DNA of 7,943 nucleotides from positions 1 to 7,943 of the forward strand of contig JAJZRT010000149.1 of NCBI GenBank assembly GCA_021802595.1. Reading direction: 5' to 3'. Positions 1-5,794 of this stretch are shown here, in pieces; positions within the stretch are counted from its first letter, which is position 1; every line of letters starts with the position of its first letter. A program made the position numbers and the translations under genes. The DNA comes from Pseudomonadota bacterium (lineage in GTDB: Bacteria > Pseudomonadota > Gammaproteobacteria > Burkholderiales > Thiobacillaceae). The notes beneath the pieces are model-generated. The model saw nothing but the letters and a program-made list of their open reading frames with translations. It was not told where the DNA came from and did not search any database.

Positions 1-1119
1 GACGATGTGGCCGGGAATGTTGATGCCCTTGACCGAGGGCTCCATGCCCACCGCCAGCACCACCAGGTCGTGCGGCGTCATGTAGCGCTTGTAGCCTTCG
101 GTATTGACGCCATGGCACACCGCGTTGCCGTGCTCGTCTTCGGTGATCTTCGCGACCTTGGACTTGATGAAGGTGACCGAGGGGTCGGCCTGGACTTTTT
201 GATAGAAATCCTCGAAGCGGTCGATGGCACGGATGTCGATGTAATAGATCGTCGATTTGCCGTCTTCCGGATACTTCTCGCGCACGTAATGCGTCTGCTT
301 CAGCGACGCCATGCAGCAGATGCGCGAACAGTGGCGCAAGTGGTTCTCGTCGCGCGAGCCGGCGCACTGGATGAAGGCGATGTTCTTCGCTTCCTTGCCG
401 TCCGAGGGACGCAGGATCTTGCCGCCGGTGGGGCCGTGGATGTCGGCCAGGCGCTCGAATTCGACGCTGGTAATGACGTTCTTGAAGCGGCCATAGCCGT
501 AGGGCTGAATCTTGGCCGCGTCGTAGGGCTGCCAGCCGGTCGCCCATACCACCGCGCCGGCCTTGACCTGGATCGTTTCCTCTTTCATGTCGAGGTCGAT
601 AGCGCCATATTTGCAGGCGGCTTTTGCCTTGTCGGCGTCGGCGGTGCCGATGATCGCCGGGTCCAGCACGTAGCGCTGCGGGTAGGCCATCGCGTTCGGC
701 AGGAAGGCGGCCTTGTGCTGGCCGAGGTTGTAGTTGAAGGGGTCGGCAACCAGCGTCTCGACCGCGCGCCCGCAATCGCCGCAGGCGGTGCAGTTCTCGT
801 TAACGTAGCGCGGCTTGATCTTGATGGAGGCGGTGTAATTGCCGGTGTCGCCTTCGATGCCGGTCACTTCGGCCAGCGTCAGCACGCGCACGCGGGGGTT
901 GTTCTTGAGGCGGCGCAGGTTGATTTCCAGACCGCAGGTGGGGTGGCACAGCTTGGGGAAGTAGCGATACAACTGGGAAGTCCGTCCGCCCAGCGCGGGA
1001 TTTTTCTCAACCAGGACGACGTTCTTGCCGGTTTCGGCCGCCTCGAGCGCGGCAGTCATGCCGGAAATCCCGCCGCCCACCACGAGAATCGTCTCGTTGG
1101 TCGCAACATGCTCCGTCAT
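1..1119 (-). CDS. qmoA: QmoA-like flavoprotein (HdrA-related), C-terminus cut by window edge
   Basis: The 373 visible codons read as a QmoA / HdrA-like FAD protein, a subunit of the membrane-associated complex that exchanges electrons between APS reductase and the quinone pool. In sulfur oxidisers it is thought to run in the sulfite-to-APS direction. Residues 14-20 form the FAD dinucleotide fold (VGGGISG), followed by VVLVEKNPALGGRTSQ at 34-49. C58 and C62 sit in FPKLCHPTCG. A ferredoxin-like insert follows, with C110, C113 and C116 (NCTACGDCG) and C169 (ACKYGAID). An HdrA-type motif lies at 252-269 (CAGSRD then HCSRICC). The reading stays open to the left edge; from the usual family size of about 400 residues I infer a few dozen are missing. 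The ATG at 1119-1117 has a good GGAGG 8 nt upstream. It is divergent from prfC. A generic HdrA paralogue is the main alternative; the short N-terminus and reduced cysteine set favour QmoA. Confidence 0.85.
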   Translation of the reverse strand, partial: MTEHVATNETILVVGGGISGMTAALEAAETGKNVVLVEKNPALGGRTSQLYRYFPKLCHPTCGLEINLRRLKNNPRVRVLTLAEVTGIEGDTGNYTASIKIKPRYVNENCTACGDCGRAVETLVADPFNYNLGQHKAAFLPNAMAYPQRYVLDPAIIGTADADKAKAACKYGAIDLDMKEETIQVKAGAVVWATGWQPYDAAKIQPYGYGRFKNVITSVEFERLADIHGPTGGKILRPSDGKEAKNIAFIQCAGSRDENHLRHCSRICCMASLKQTHYVREKYPEDGKSTIYYIDIRAIDRFEDFYQKVQADPSVTFIKSKVAKITEDEHGNAVCHGVNTEGYKRYMTPHDLVVLAVGMEPSVKGINIPGHIV

Positions 1120-1127
1120 TGTTGTTT

Positions 1128-1132
1128 CCTCC
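1128..1132 (-). promoter_or_regulatory. Ribosome binding site of qmoA
   Basis: On the minus strand GGAGG lies 8 nt before the ATG at 1119-1117. This strong Shine-Dalgarno match fixes the qmoA start at that codon. Confidence 0.8.
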
Positions 1133-1163
1133 ATCCGATGGAAGTAAAGCCACTTGGAATTAC

Positions 1164-1193
1164 CTGGGATTCAAGGCTTCAAGTCATTCCCAG
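1164..1193. repeat. Inverted CTGGGA/TCCCAG arms around tandem TTCAAG repeats
   Basis: CTGGGA at 1164-1169 and TCCCAG at 1188-1193 form a 6-bp inverted repeat. Between them TTCAAG occurs twice in direct orientation (1170-1175 and 1178-1183), 8 nt start to start. The block lies 45-75 nt upstream of the qmoA start, where a promoter or regulator site would be expected. No known operator consensus is recognised. Confidence 0.45.
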
Positions 1194-1197
1194 ATAG

Positions 1198-1211
1198 CGG
1201 GTTTTAACCCG
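1198..1211. repeat. 14-bp palindrome CGGGTT-TT-AACCCG
   Basis: This is a perfect inverted repeat with 6-bp arms and a 2-nt centre, about 80 nt upstream of qmoA. It could be a protein-binding site or a small hairpin. There is no T-tract on either side, so it is not an intrinsic terminator. Confidence 0.5.
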
Positions 1212-1239
1212 AATTGAACATCCGAAATGGTACTCCGAA
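1209..1239. repeat. Three CCGAA direct repeats with a 13-nt period
   Basis: CCGAA occurs at 1209-1213, 1222-1226 and 1235-1239, each exactly 13 nt after the last; the last two copies extend to TCCGAA. The first copy shares bases with the palindrome at 1198-1211. The constant spacing upstream of qmoA suggests a repeated binding site, but the units are short and chance is possible. Confidence 0.4.
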
Positions 1240-1345
1240 GGCCTCGCCTGTCGCCACGGGCAAGTGCGCTATCTCAATCGAAGTTTTCTATGCGGGAATA
1301 AGAGGAAATACTTGAACCGGCCACGCTGGCAGCGTTGCTGGGCCG

Positions 1346-1363
1346 GGTTGCGTCGAAGCAACC
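1346..1363. repeat. Inverted repeat GGTTGC-6 nt-GCAACC
   Basis: Perfect 6-bp arms enclose the 6-nt loop GTCGAA, about 190 nt upstream of prfC and 230 nt upstream of qmoA. No T-run follows on either strand, so it is not a terminator. Its role is unknown. Confidence 0.4.
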
Positions 1364-1555
1364 ATACACCCATTCTTGAATCATGGTTAAGCTTTTCGAC
1401 TCGTCATCTGGAAGCTTCACGGCGGGTGCCAATCGCCCATCCCGATGCAAGGTGCAGCCAGATATCCGCTCGTGAAATTGCCTCGCCGAGTGGGAGTCTG
1501 CCGCATGAAATAGCTTAAAATTGCGGCTTGCTTCATCTCTGCCCGCCCTCCCCCA

Positions 1556-3187
1556 ATGGAATCCACCGCAACCGCGCCGGCCCAAACCGGCGATCCCGCC
1601 CTGGCGCGTGACGTCAGTAAACGCCGCACCTTCGCGATCATTTCGCACCCCGATGCGGGTAAGACCACGCTGACCGAAAAGCTGCTGCTGTTCGGCGGCG
1701 CCATCCAGATGGCCGGCACGGTCAAGGCCAAAAAAAGCGGCAAGTTCGCCACCTCCGACTGGATGGCGGTGGAGCAGGAGCGCGGCATTTCGGTGGCGAG
1801 CTCGGTCATGCAATTCAGCTACGGCGACTGCGTGTTCAACCTGCTCGACACCCCCGGCCACAAGGACTTCTCGGAAGACACCTACCGCGTGCTGACGGCG
1901 GTCGATGCCGCCATCATGGTGGTCGACGCCGCCAAGGGCGTGGAAGAGCAGACAATCAAGCTGCTCGAAGTGTGCCGGATGCGCAATACGCCCATCATCA
2001 CCTTCATCAACAAGCTCGACCGCGAAGTGCGCGAACCGCTGGAACTGCTCGACGAAATCGAGTCGATCCTGAAAATCCACTGCGCGCCGGTGACCTGGCC
2101 CATCGGCATGGGCAAGCGTTTCCAGGGTGTCTACCACCTGATCCATGACGAGATCCTGCGCTTCAAGGCCGGCGAGGAAAACGCCGGGCAGCAGTTCGAA
2201 TCGCTGCAAGGTCTGGGCGAGACGAAACTGCGCGAGCTGTTTCCCCTGGAAGCCGACACCCTGCTCGGCGAGGTCGAACTCGTGCGCGGCGCCGGCGCCG
2301 CCTTCCAGATCGACGACTTCCTCGCCGGCAGGCAGACGCCCGTGTTCTTCGGTTCCGGGATCAACAACTTCGGCGTGCGCGAAGTGCTGCGCGCACTGTC
2401 CGACTGGGCGCCGTCGCCGCTGCCGCGCGAGGCGATCGAGCGCATCGTCGAGCCGACCGAGCCCAAGTTCACCGGTTTCGTGTTCAAGATCCAGGCCAAC
2501 ATGGATCCGAACCACCGCGACCGCATCGCCTTCTTCCGCGTCTGCTCGGGCCGCTACAGTCCCGGCATGAAGGTGCGCCATCGCCGCACCGGCAAGGACA
2601 TGAAGATTGCCAACGCGGTCGTCTTCATGGCCAACGAGCGCACCCGCATGGAAGACGCGGTGGCGGGCGACATCATCGGCATCCACAACCACGGCCAGCT
2701 GCATATCGGCGACACCCTCACCGAAGGCGAGGCGCTGCAATACAAGGGCATCCCCTACTTCGCCCCCGAGCTGTTCTCCAAGCCTCGCCTGCGCGACCCC
2801 TTGCGCGCCAAGCAGCTCAACAAGGGCCTGCTGGAGCTCGGCGAGGAAGGCGCGGTGCAGGTGTTCGAGCCCTTCGCCGACAACACGCTGCTGATCGGCG
2901 CCGTCGGCCCGCTGCAGTTCGAGATCGTCGCGCACCGGCTGAAGACCGAATACGGCGTCGACGCGACCTTCGAGAACGCCGGCATCCACACCGCGCGCTG
3001 GGTCACCTGTCCCGACGCCCAGCACCTCGCCGAATTCACCAAGGCGAACTCGCTAAGGCTGGCAAAGGACGTTGACGGCAACCTGGTCTACCTGGCAGAT
3101 ACGCGGGTGAATTTGCAGCTGGCGCAGGAGCGCTGGCCCAAGGTCGCGTTCCACGATACACGAGAGCATGGGCAGCTGTTGAGCTAG
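1556..3187 (+). CDS. prfC: Peptide chain release factor 3 (RF3)
   Basis: RF3 is the cytoplasmic GTPase that recycles RF1/RF2 from the ribosome after peptide release. The 543-residue product is slightly longer than the E. coli protein (529). G-domain motifs are intact: P-loop SHPDAGKTT at 30-38, switch [13 protein letters not shown] at 76-87, DTPGH at 98-102 and NKLD at 152-155. RF3-specific stretches follow, including [23 protein letters not shown] and GAVGPLQFE, then the C-terminal domain ending in [12 protein letters not shown]. Residues 1-16 (rich in Ala, Thr and Pro) extend the usual N-terminus; family similarity begins at about [15 protein letters not shown]. The ATG at 1556 is the first usable start, because an in-frame TAG lies at 1511-1513 with no ATG, GTG or TTG between. 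No Shine-Dalgarno is seen: the 15 nt before the ATG are almost all pyrimidines. The Sel1 gene follows after 19 nt. Identification is secure. Confidence 0.97.
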   Translation: MESTATAPAQTGDPALARDVSKRRTFAIISHPDAGKTTLTEKLLLFGGAIQMAGTVKAKKSGKFATSDWMAVEQERGISVASSVMQFSYGDCVFNLLDTPGHKDFSEDTYRVLTAVDAAIMVVDAAKGVEEQTIKLLEVCRMRNTPIITFINKLDREVREPLELLDEIESILKIHCAPVTWPIGMGKRFQGVYHLIHDEILRFKAGEENAGQQFESLQGLGETKLRELFPLEADTLLGEVELVRGAGAAFQIDDFLAGRQTPVFFGSGINNFGVREVLRALSDWAPSPLPREAIERIVEPTEPKFTGFVFKIQANMDPNHRDRIAFFRVCSGRYSPGMKVRHRRTGKDMKIANAVVFMANERTRMEDAVAGDIIGIHNHGQLHIGDTLTEGEALQYKGIPYFAPELFSKPRLRDPLRAKQLNKGLLELGEEGAVQVFEPFADNTLLIGAVGPLQFEIVAHRLKTEYGVDATFENAGIHTARWVTCPDAQHLAEFTKANSLRLAKDVDGNLVYLADTRVNLQLAQERWPKVAFHDTREHGQLLS

Positions 3188-3195
3188 CGTCGAAC

Positions 3196-3202
3196 AGGAG
3201 GG
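3196..3202 (+). promoter_or_regulatory. Ribosome binding site of the Sel1-repeat gene
   Basis: AGGAGGG lies just before the ATG at 3207, within the 19-nt gap after prfC. It fixes the start and contrasts with prfC, which has no such site. Confidence 0.8.
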
Positions 3203-3206
3203 AACG

Positions 3207-3941
3207 ATGACCGTTGCCGGGACGAAACGCACACGGCGCGTGGCGGGTCTGGCCGGTGCGTTGGCCCTGTGCGGCGTCGTCGCGATGGGCGTGTCCCGAT
3301 GGCCCGACATCGCATTCGAGTTCGGCTACGCCTACGAAAACGCCAGCTTCCACGGCTGGTCCCCGGGTTTCACGCAGGACCATCGTAAGGCCGCCTATTG
3401 GCTGGAACGGGCGGCCGAAGCGAACCATCCACGCGCACAGTACATGCTGGGCCTCCTCTATGCCCACGGCTGGGGCGTGCCCAGGGACGGTTCCCGGGCC
3501 GTGGAATGGTTCGCCCGCTCCGCCCGAAACAGCTATGGCCCCGCCTGCTATCACCTCGGGTGGATTTACCACAAGGGCGACGGCGTCCGCCGGAATGACG
3601 AGCGGGCAACCCGGTTGATGGAACAGGCAGCCGGCCAGGGCATGGCCGCGGCCCACCTGGCGCTGGGCCGGTTCTACGAGCGCGGCGAAGGCGTGCCGGC
3701 CGACACGGTCGCAGCCCTCAAATGGTATGCCCTGGCCGTGCATTTCGTCCGATCCAGGCCCGGCCTGTTCGACAATGCAGCGTTCGCCGAACGGGCACAA
3801 GCCGCCTTCGGCGCGCTGGCCTCACGGATGCCTCCGTCCAGTGATGAACAAGGACAGACGCTTGCCCGCCAGTGGCTGGCCAACCCGGCGCTGAACCAGG
3901 CGAGCAGCCACGCCGGGAGAAAGGCTTGGCGTTTTTTGTAG
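3207..3941 (+). CDS. Membrane-anchored or exported Sel1-repeat protein
   Basis: The 244-residue product has a basic N-terminus (KRTRR at 7-11), then a hydrophobic stretch at about 12-29 (AGLAGALALCGVVAMGV). This suggests a signal peptide or single membrane anchor with the rest in the periplasm. C22 lies inside that stretch, but the surrounding residues are not a clear lipobox. Sel1-like (TPR-related) helical repeats of about 36 residues follow: a degenerate one at about 37-72, then 74-109 (AQYMLGLLYAHGWGVPRD), 110-145 (CYHLGWIYHKGDGVRRN) and 146-180 (AHLALGRFYERGEGVPAD). The tail at 180-244 lacks repeats. Such repeats normally serve as protein-protein scaffolds; no catalytic motif is seen, and the partner and function are unknown. 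The gene starts 19 nt after prfC with a strong AGGAGG, and no terminator lies between, so cotranscription is likely. An intrinsic terminator overlaps its 3' end. Confidence 0.85.
   Translation: MTVAGTKRTRRVAGLAGALALCGVVAMGVSRWPDIAFEFGYAYENASFHGWSPGFTQDHRKAAYWLERAAEANHPRAQYMLGLLYAHGWGVPRDGSRAVEWFARSARNSYGPACYHLGWIYHKGDGVRRNDERATRLMEQAAGQGMAAAHLALGRFYERGEGVPADTVAALKWYALAVHFVRSRPGLFDNAAFAERAQAAFGALASRMPPSSDEQGQTLARQWLANPALNQASSHAGRKAWRFL
3910..3937 (+). terminator. Intrinsic terminator overlapping the end of the Sel1 gene
   Basis: ACGCCGGG (3910-3917) pairs with CTTGGCGT (3925-3932): eight pairs, two of them G-U, around a 7-nt loop AGAAAGG. A run of six T (3932-3937) follows directly. The hairpin encodes the last residues of the Sel1 protein, and the TAG stop is at 3939-3941, so the terminator lies inside the coding sequence. 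It probably ends the prfC-Sel1 transcript. Confidence 0.6.
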
Positions 3942-3962
3942 CGCATCGGACTGGGGTTGCTA

Positions 3963-3975
3963 GGTGTGTCACACC
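3963..3975. repeat. 13-bp palindrome GGTGTG-T-CACACC
   Basis: Perfect 6-bp arms flank a single central base, 22 nt after the Sel1 stop codon. A 1-nt centre is too tight for a full RNA hairpin, so a DNA-binding site is as plausible as a structured RNA. It resembles no consensus I can name. Confidence 0.45.
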
Positions 3976-4100
3976 AATCAAGAATTTCGGCACGCTTCGG
4001 GGCCAGGTCATTTCGGACGGTTAAATCACGTATTAACTACGCGCATCTGCCGGGCCTGCGCTTGACCCAGTAGACGGCGAGGAGGCTAAACGGCCCTTTC

Positions 4101-4123
4101 CATCGGCAGAGATATGGCCGATG
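4101..4123. repeat. Inverted repeat CATCGGC-9 nt-GCCGATG
   Basis: Perfect 7-bp arms (4101-4107 and 4117-4123) enclose a 9-nt AT-rich loop and could form a stable hairpin on either strand. No T-run follows on either strand. It sits 5 nt from the palindrome at 4129-4141. Confidence 0.45.
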
Positions 4124-4128
4124 CTTGC

Positions 4129-4141
4129 CATTGCGGCAATG
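4129..4141. repeat. 13-bp palindrome CATTGC-G-GCAATG
   Basis: Perfect 6-bp arms flank one central base. The same bases can instead form a hairpin of TTGCC (4125-4129) with GGCAA (4135-4139) and a 5-nt loop. Together with the inverted repeat at 4101-4123 it makes a compact structured patch of about 40 nt. Confidence 0.45.
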
Positions 4142-4221
4142 AGTCGAACACACGATCGCGAAATCGCTCACCAATAACCGCAAGTCGATCTTCAGCAAGA
4201 CCGGAACGCATCGGCAATCCG

Positions 4222-4234
4222 AATTGATTCAATT
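4222..4234. repeat. 13-bp palindrome AATTGA-T-TCAATT
   Basis: Perfect 6-bp arms flank one central base, in an AT-rich patch about 190 nt beyond the 3' end of radA. It has the same 6-1-6 layout as the palindromes at 3963-3975 and 4129-4141 but an unrelated sequence. Confidence 0.4.
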
Positions 4235-4417
4235 GGCGCTTGCTGTACCTGATTCCCAACTTCAGTCAGGGGACTGCCTGGGTTGTGCGAGCAGACATTT
4301 GACGAAGCCATAACCGACCGCCCAGGTCGATTGGCGTCTCTCACCTGAAACAGTTCACCCAAGACTGCCAGGCAATCGCCGAATTCCTTCGCACGCTCGC
4401 TGGACACCACCCCGCGC

Positions 4418-5773
4418 TCAAGTCTCCCTGAACAGCCCGATTGCCTCATCCAGCCGCTGCACGGCATGAATCGTCATCCCTGGGATTTTCTGTTTGGGCT
4501 GATTGGCAGCCGGCACGATGGCCTGGGTGAAGCCGAGCTTGGCGGCTTCCTTGAGGCGTTCCTGGCCGCGCTGCACCGGACGGATTTCGCCGGCGAGGCC
4601 GACTTCGCCGAACATCACCAGCTTGTCGGGCAAGGGCTGGCTTCTGAGCGAGGAGACGATGGCGGCGAGCACCGCGAGGTCGGCAGCGGGTTCGCTGATC
4701 TTTACGCCGCCCACCGCGTTGACGAACACGTCCTGGTCGAAGCAGGCGATGCCGGCGTGACGGTGCAATACGGCGAGCAGCATGGCCAGCCGGTTCTGCT
4801 CCAGGCCGACGCTCAGGCGGCGCGGGCTCGGCGCGTGGCTGGAATCGACCAGCGCCTGGATTTCCACCAGCAGCGGCCGCGTGCCTTCCTGCGTCACCAG
4901 CACGCAGGAGCCCGGCACCGGCTCGCCGTGGCGCGACAGGAAAATGGCCGAGGGATTGGAGACGCCCTTCAGGCCCTTTTCGGTCATCGCGAACACGCCG
5001 ATCTCGTTGACCGCGCCGAAGCGGTTCTTGAACGCGCGCACGAGCCGGAAACTCGATCCGGTGTCGCCCTCGAAATACAGCACGGTGTCGACGATGTGCT
5101 CGAGCACGCGCGGACCGGCAATCGCGCCTTCCTTGGTGACGTGGCCGACGAGGATGATCGCGGTGCCGGTCTGCTTGGCATGGCGCGTGAGCTGCGCCGC
5201 GCATTCGCGCACCTGCGCCACCGAGCCGGGGGCCGAGGTCAGCGCTTCCGAATACACGGTCTGGATCGAATCGATCACCGCGACCTCGGGCTTCATGTCG
5301 GCCAGATGCGCGAGGATGGCTTCCAACCTGATTTCCGGCAGCACCGGCAGGCTCGTCTCGGGCAGGCTCAAGCGCCGCGCGCGCAGCGCGACCTGGCGTG
5401 CCGACTCCTCGCCGCTGACGTAGAGCGTCTTCAGATTGCAGGACAGGCCGGCCAGGGCTTGTAGAAGTAGCGTCGACTTGCCGATGCCAGGGTCGCCGCC
5501 GATCAGCGTGACGCCGCCTGGAACCAGGCCGCCACCGAGCACGCGGTCGAGTTCGCCGATATCGGTGGCGATACGGCTTTCCTCGGAAGCTTCGACGTCG
5601 TGCAGCAGCTGCACCGTGCTAGTCGCCGCCAGCGCGGCAAAACGCGGCTTTGCCGATTCGGCGATGGTCTCGACCAGGGTGTTCCAGGCATTGCAATGCG
5701 GGCACTGGCCCTGCCACTTGGGCAGCGTGCCGCCGCATTCGGTGCAGGTGTAGATCGTCCTGGTTTTCGCCAC
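4418..5773 (-). CDS. radA: DNA repair protein RadA
   Basis: RadA (Sms) is a RecA-like, DnaB-type ATPase that helps process branched recombination intermediates during DNA repair. The 451-residue product has the full architecture: an N-terminal zinc finger with C10, C13, C24 and C27; Walker A GGDPGIGKST at 92-101; Walker B region VAVIDSIQTVYS at 164-175; and the family's own KNRFG motif at 249-253. A Lon-like C-terminal domain spans about 270-451, with LVMFGEVGLAGEIRPV and a tail ending in AIGLFRET. The start is GTG at 5773-5771: the next residues (AKTRTIYTCTECG) match the usual RadA N-terminus, and an in-frame TAG lies immediately upstream. No clear Shine-Dalgarno is seen. It follows cysM after 21 nt, so it is probably read from the same transcript. 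Identification is secure. Confidence 0.97.
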   Translation of the reverse strand: MAKTRTIYTCTECGGTLPKWQGQCPHCNAWNTLVETIAESAKPRFAALAATSTVQLLHDVEASEESRIATDIGELDRVLGGGLVPGGVTLIGGDPGIGKSTLLLQALAGLSCNLKTLYVSGEESARQVALRARRLSLPETSLPVLPEIRLEAILAHLADMKPEVAVIDSIQTVYSEALTSAPGSVAQVRECAAQLTRHAKQTGTAIILVGHVTKEGAIAGPRVLEHIVDTVLYFEGDTGSSFRLVRAFKNRFGAVNEIGVFAMTEKGLKGVSNPSAIFLSRHGEPVPGSCVLVTQEGTRPLLVEIQALVDSSHAPSPRRLSVGLEQNRLAMLLAVLHRHAGIACFDQDVFVNAVGGVKISEPAADLAVLAAIVSSLRSQPLPDKLVMFGEVGLAGEIRPVQRGQERLKEAAKLGFTQAIVPAANQPKQKIPGMTIHAVQRLDEAIGLFRET

Positions 5774-5794
5774 TACGGAGTCAACTGCGGAGCA

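Larger units (their letters stand above)
1120..1555. other. Divergent intergenic region between qmoA and prfC
   Basis: This 436-nt stretch separates the divergent starts of qmoA (minus) and prfC (plus), so it should carry promoters for both. I cannot assign a convincing sigma-70 promoter to either. For prfC, TAAAAT at 1516-1521 is a possible -10 box, but no good -35 lies 16-18 nt before it. The half nearest qmoA holds several short repeats, annotated separately. By eye it is less GC-rich than the flanking genes. A GTG-initiated 84-codon open frame on the plus strand (1264-1518) has no ribosome binding site and no recognisable product, so I do not call it a gene. Confidence 0.7.
3942..4417. 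other. Intergenic region between convergent genes, no gene recognised
   Basis: This 476-nt gap separates the 3' ends of the Sel1 gene (plus) and radA (minus). Neither gene needs a promoter here, so the length is unexpected beside the packed genes around it. By eye it is less GC-rich than its neighbours. It holds several short palindromes, annotated separately. Short open stretches exist on the minus strand (for example 4086-4265), but they have no ribosome binding site, are broken by stops and resemble no family I know. They could be remnants of a decayed gene. No T-tract terminator for radA is visible on the minus strand. Confidence 0.7.

Noticed and set aside
7..1197. 396-codon open frame on the plus strand opposite qmoA
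   Set aside because: qmoA on the other strand has clear motifs and a ribosome binding site; this frame has neither.
1346..1363. GGTTGC/GCAACC hairpin as a terminator or attenuator before prfC
   Set aside because: There is no T-run on either strand and no leader peptide, so it is listed only as an inverted repeat.
1264..1518. 84-codon GTG-initiated open frame upstream of prfC
   Set aside because: There is no ribosome binding site, no recognisable family, and an irregular composition rich in Ser, Arg and Trp.
1478..1521. TTGCCT ... TAAAAT as a sigma-70 promoter for prfC
   Set aside because: The spacing is 32 nt, far from the usual 16-18, and the correctly spaced positions before TAAAAT do not resemble a -35 box.
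1274..3025. 583-codon open frame on the minus strand, antisense to prfC
   Set aside because: It covers a complete, motif-perfect prfC. Its translation is rich in low-complexity Val, Gly, His and Asp and matches no family. Long antisense frames are common opposite GC-rich genes.
4086..4265. 59-codon open stretch on the minus strand (contains FRDRVFDSLPQW), possibly a gene remnant
   Set aside because: The only ATG (4211) has no Shine-Dalgarno, leaving 41 codons, and nothing in it is recognisable. A neighbouring frame (contains WAVGYGFVK) is equally short. A translated search could revive it.
4192..4467. 91-codon open frame on the minus strand overlapping the 3' end of radA
   Set aside because: It starts inside radA in another frame, has no ribosome binding site, and shows no domain.
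4466..5464. 332-codon open frame on the plus strand opposite radA
   Set aside because: It is antisense to a complete RadA and its translation (repeated His, Arg, Asp and Ala) shows no domain.
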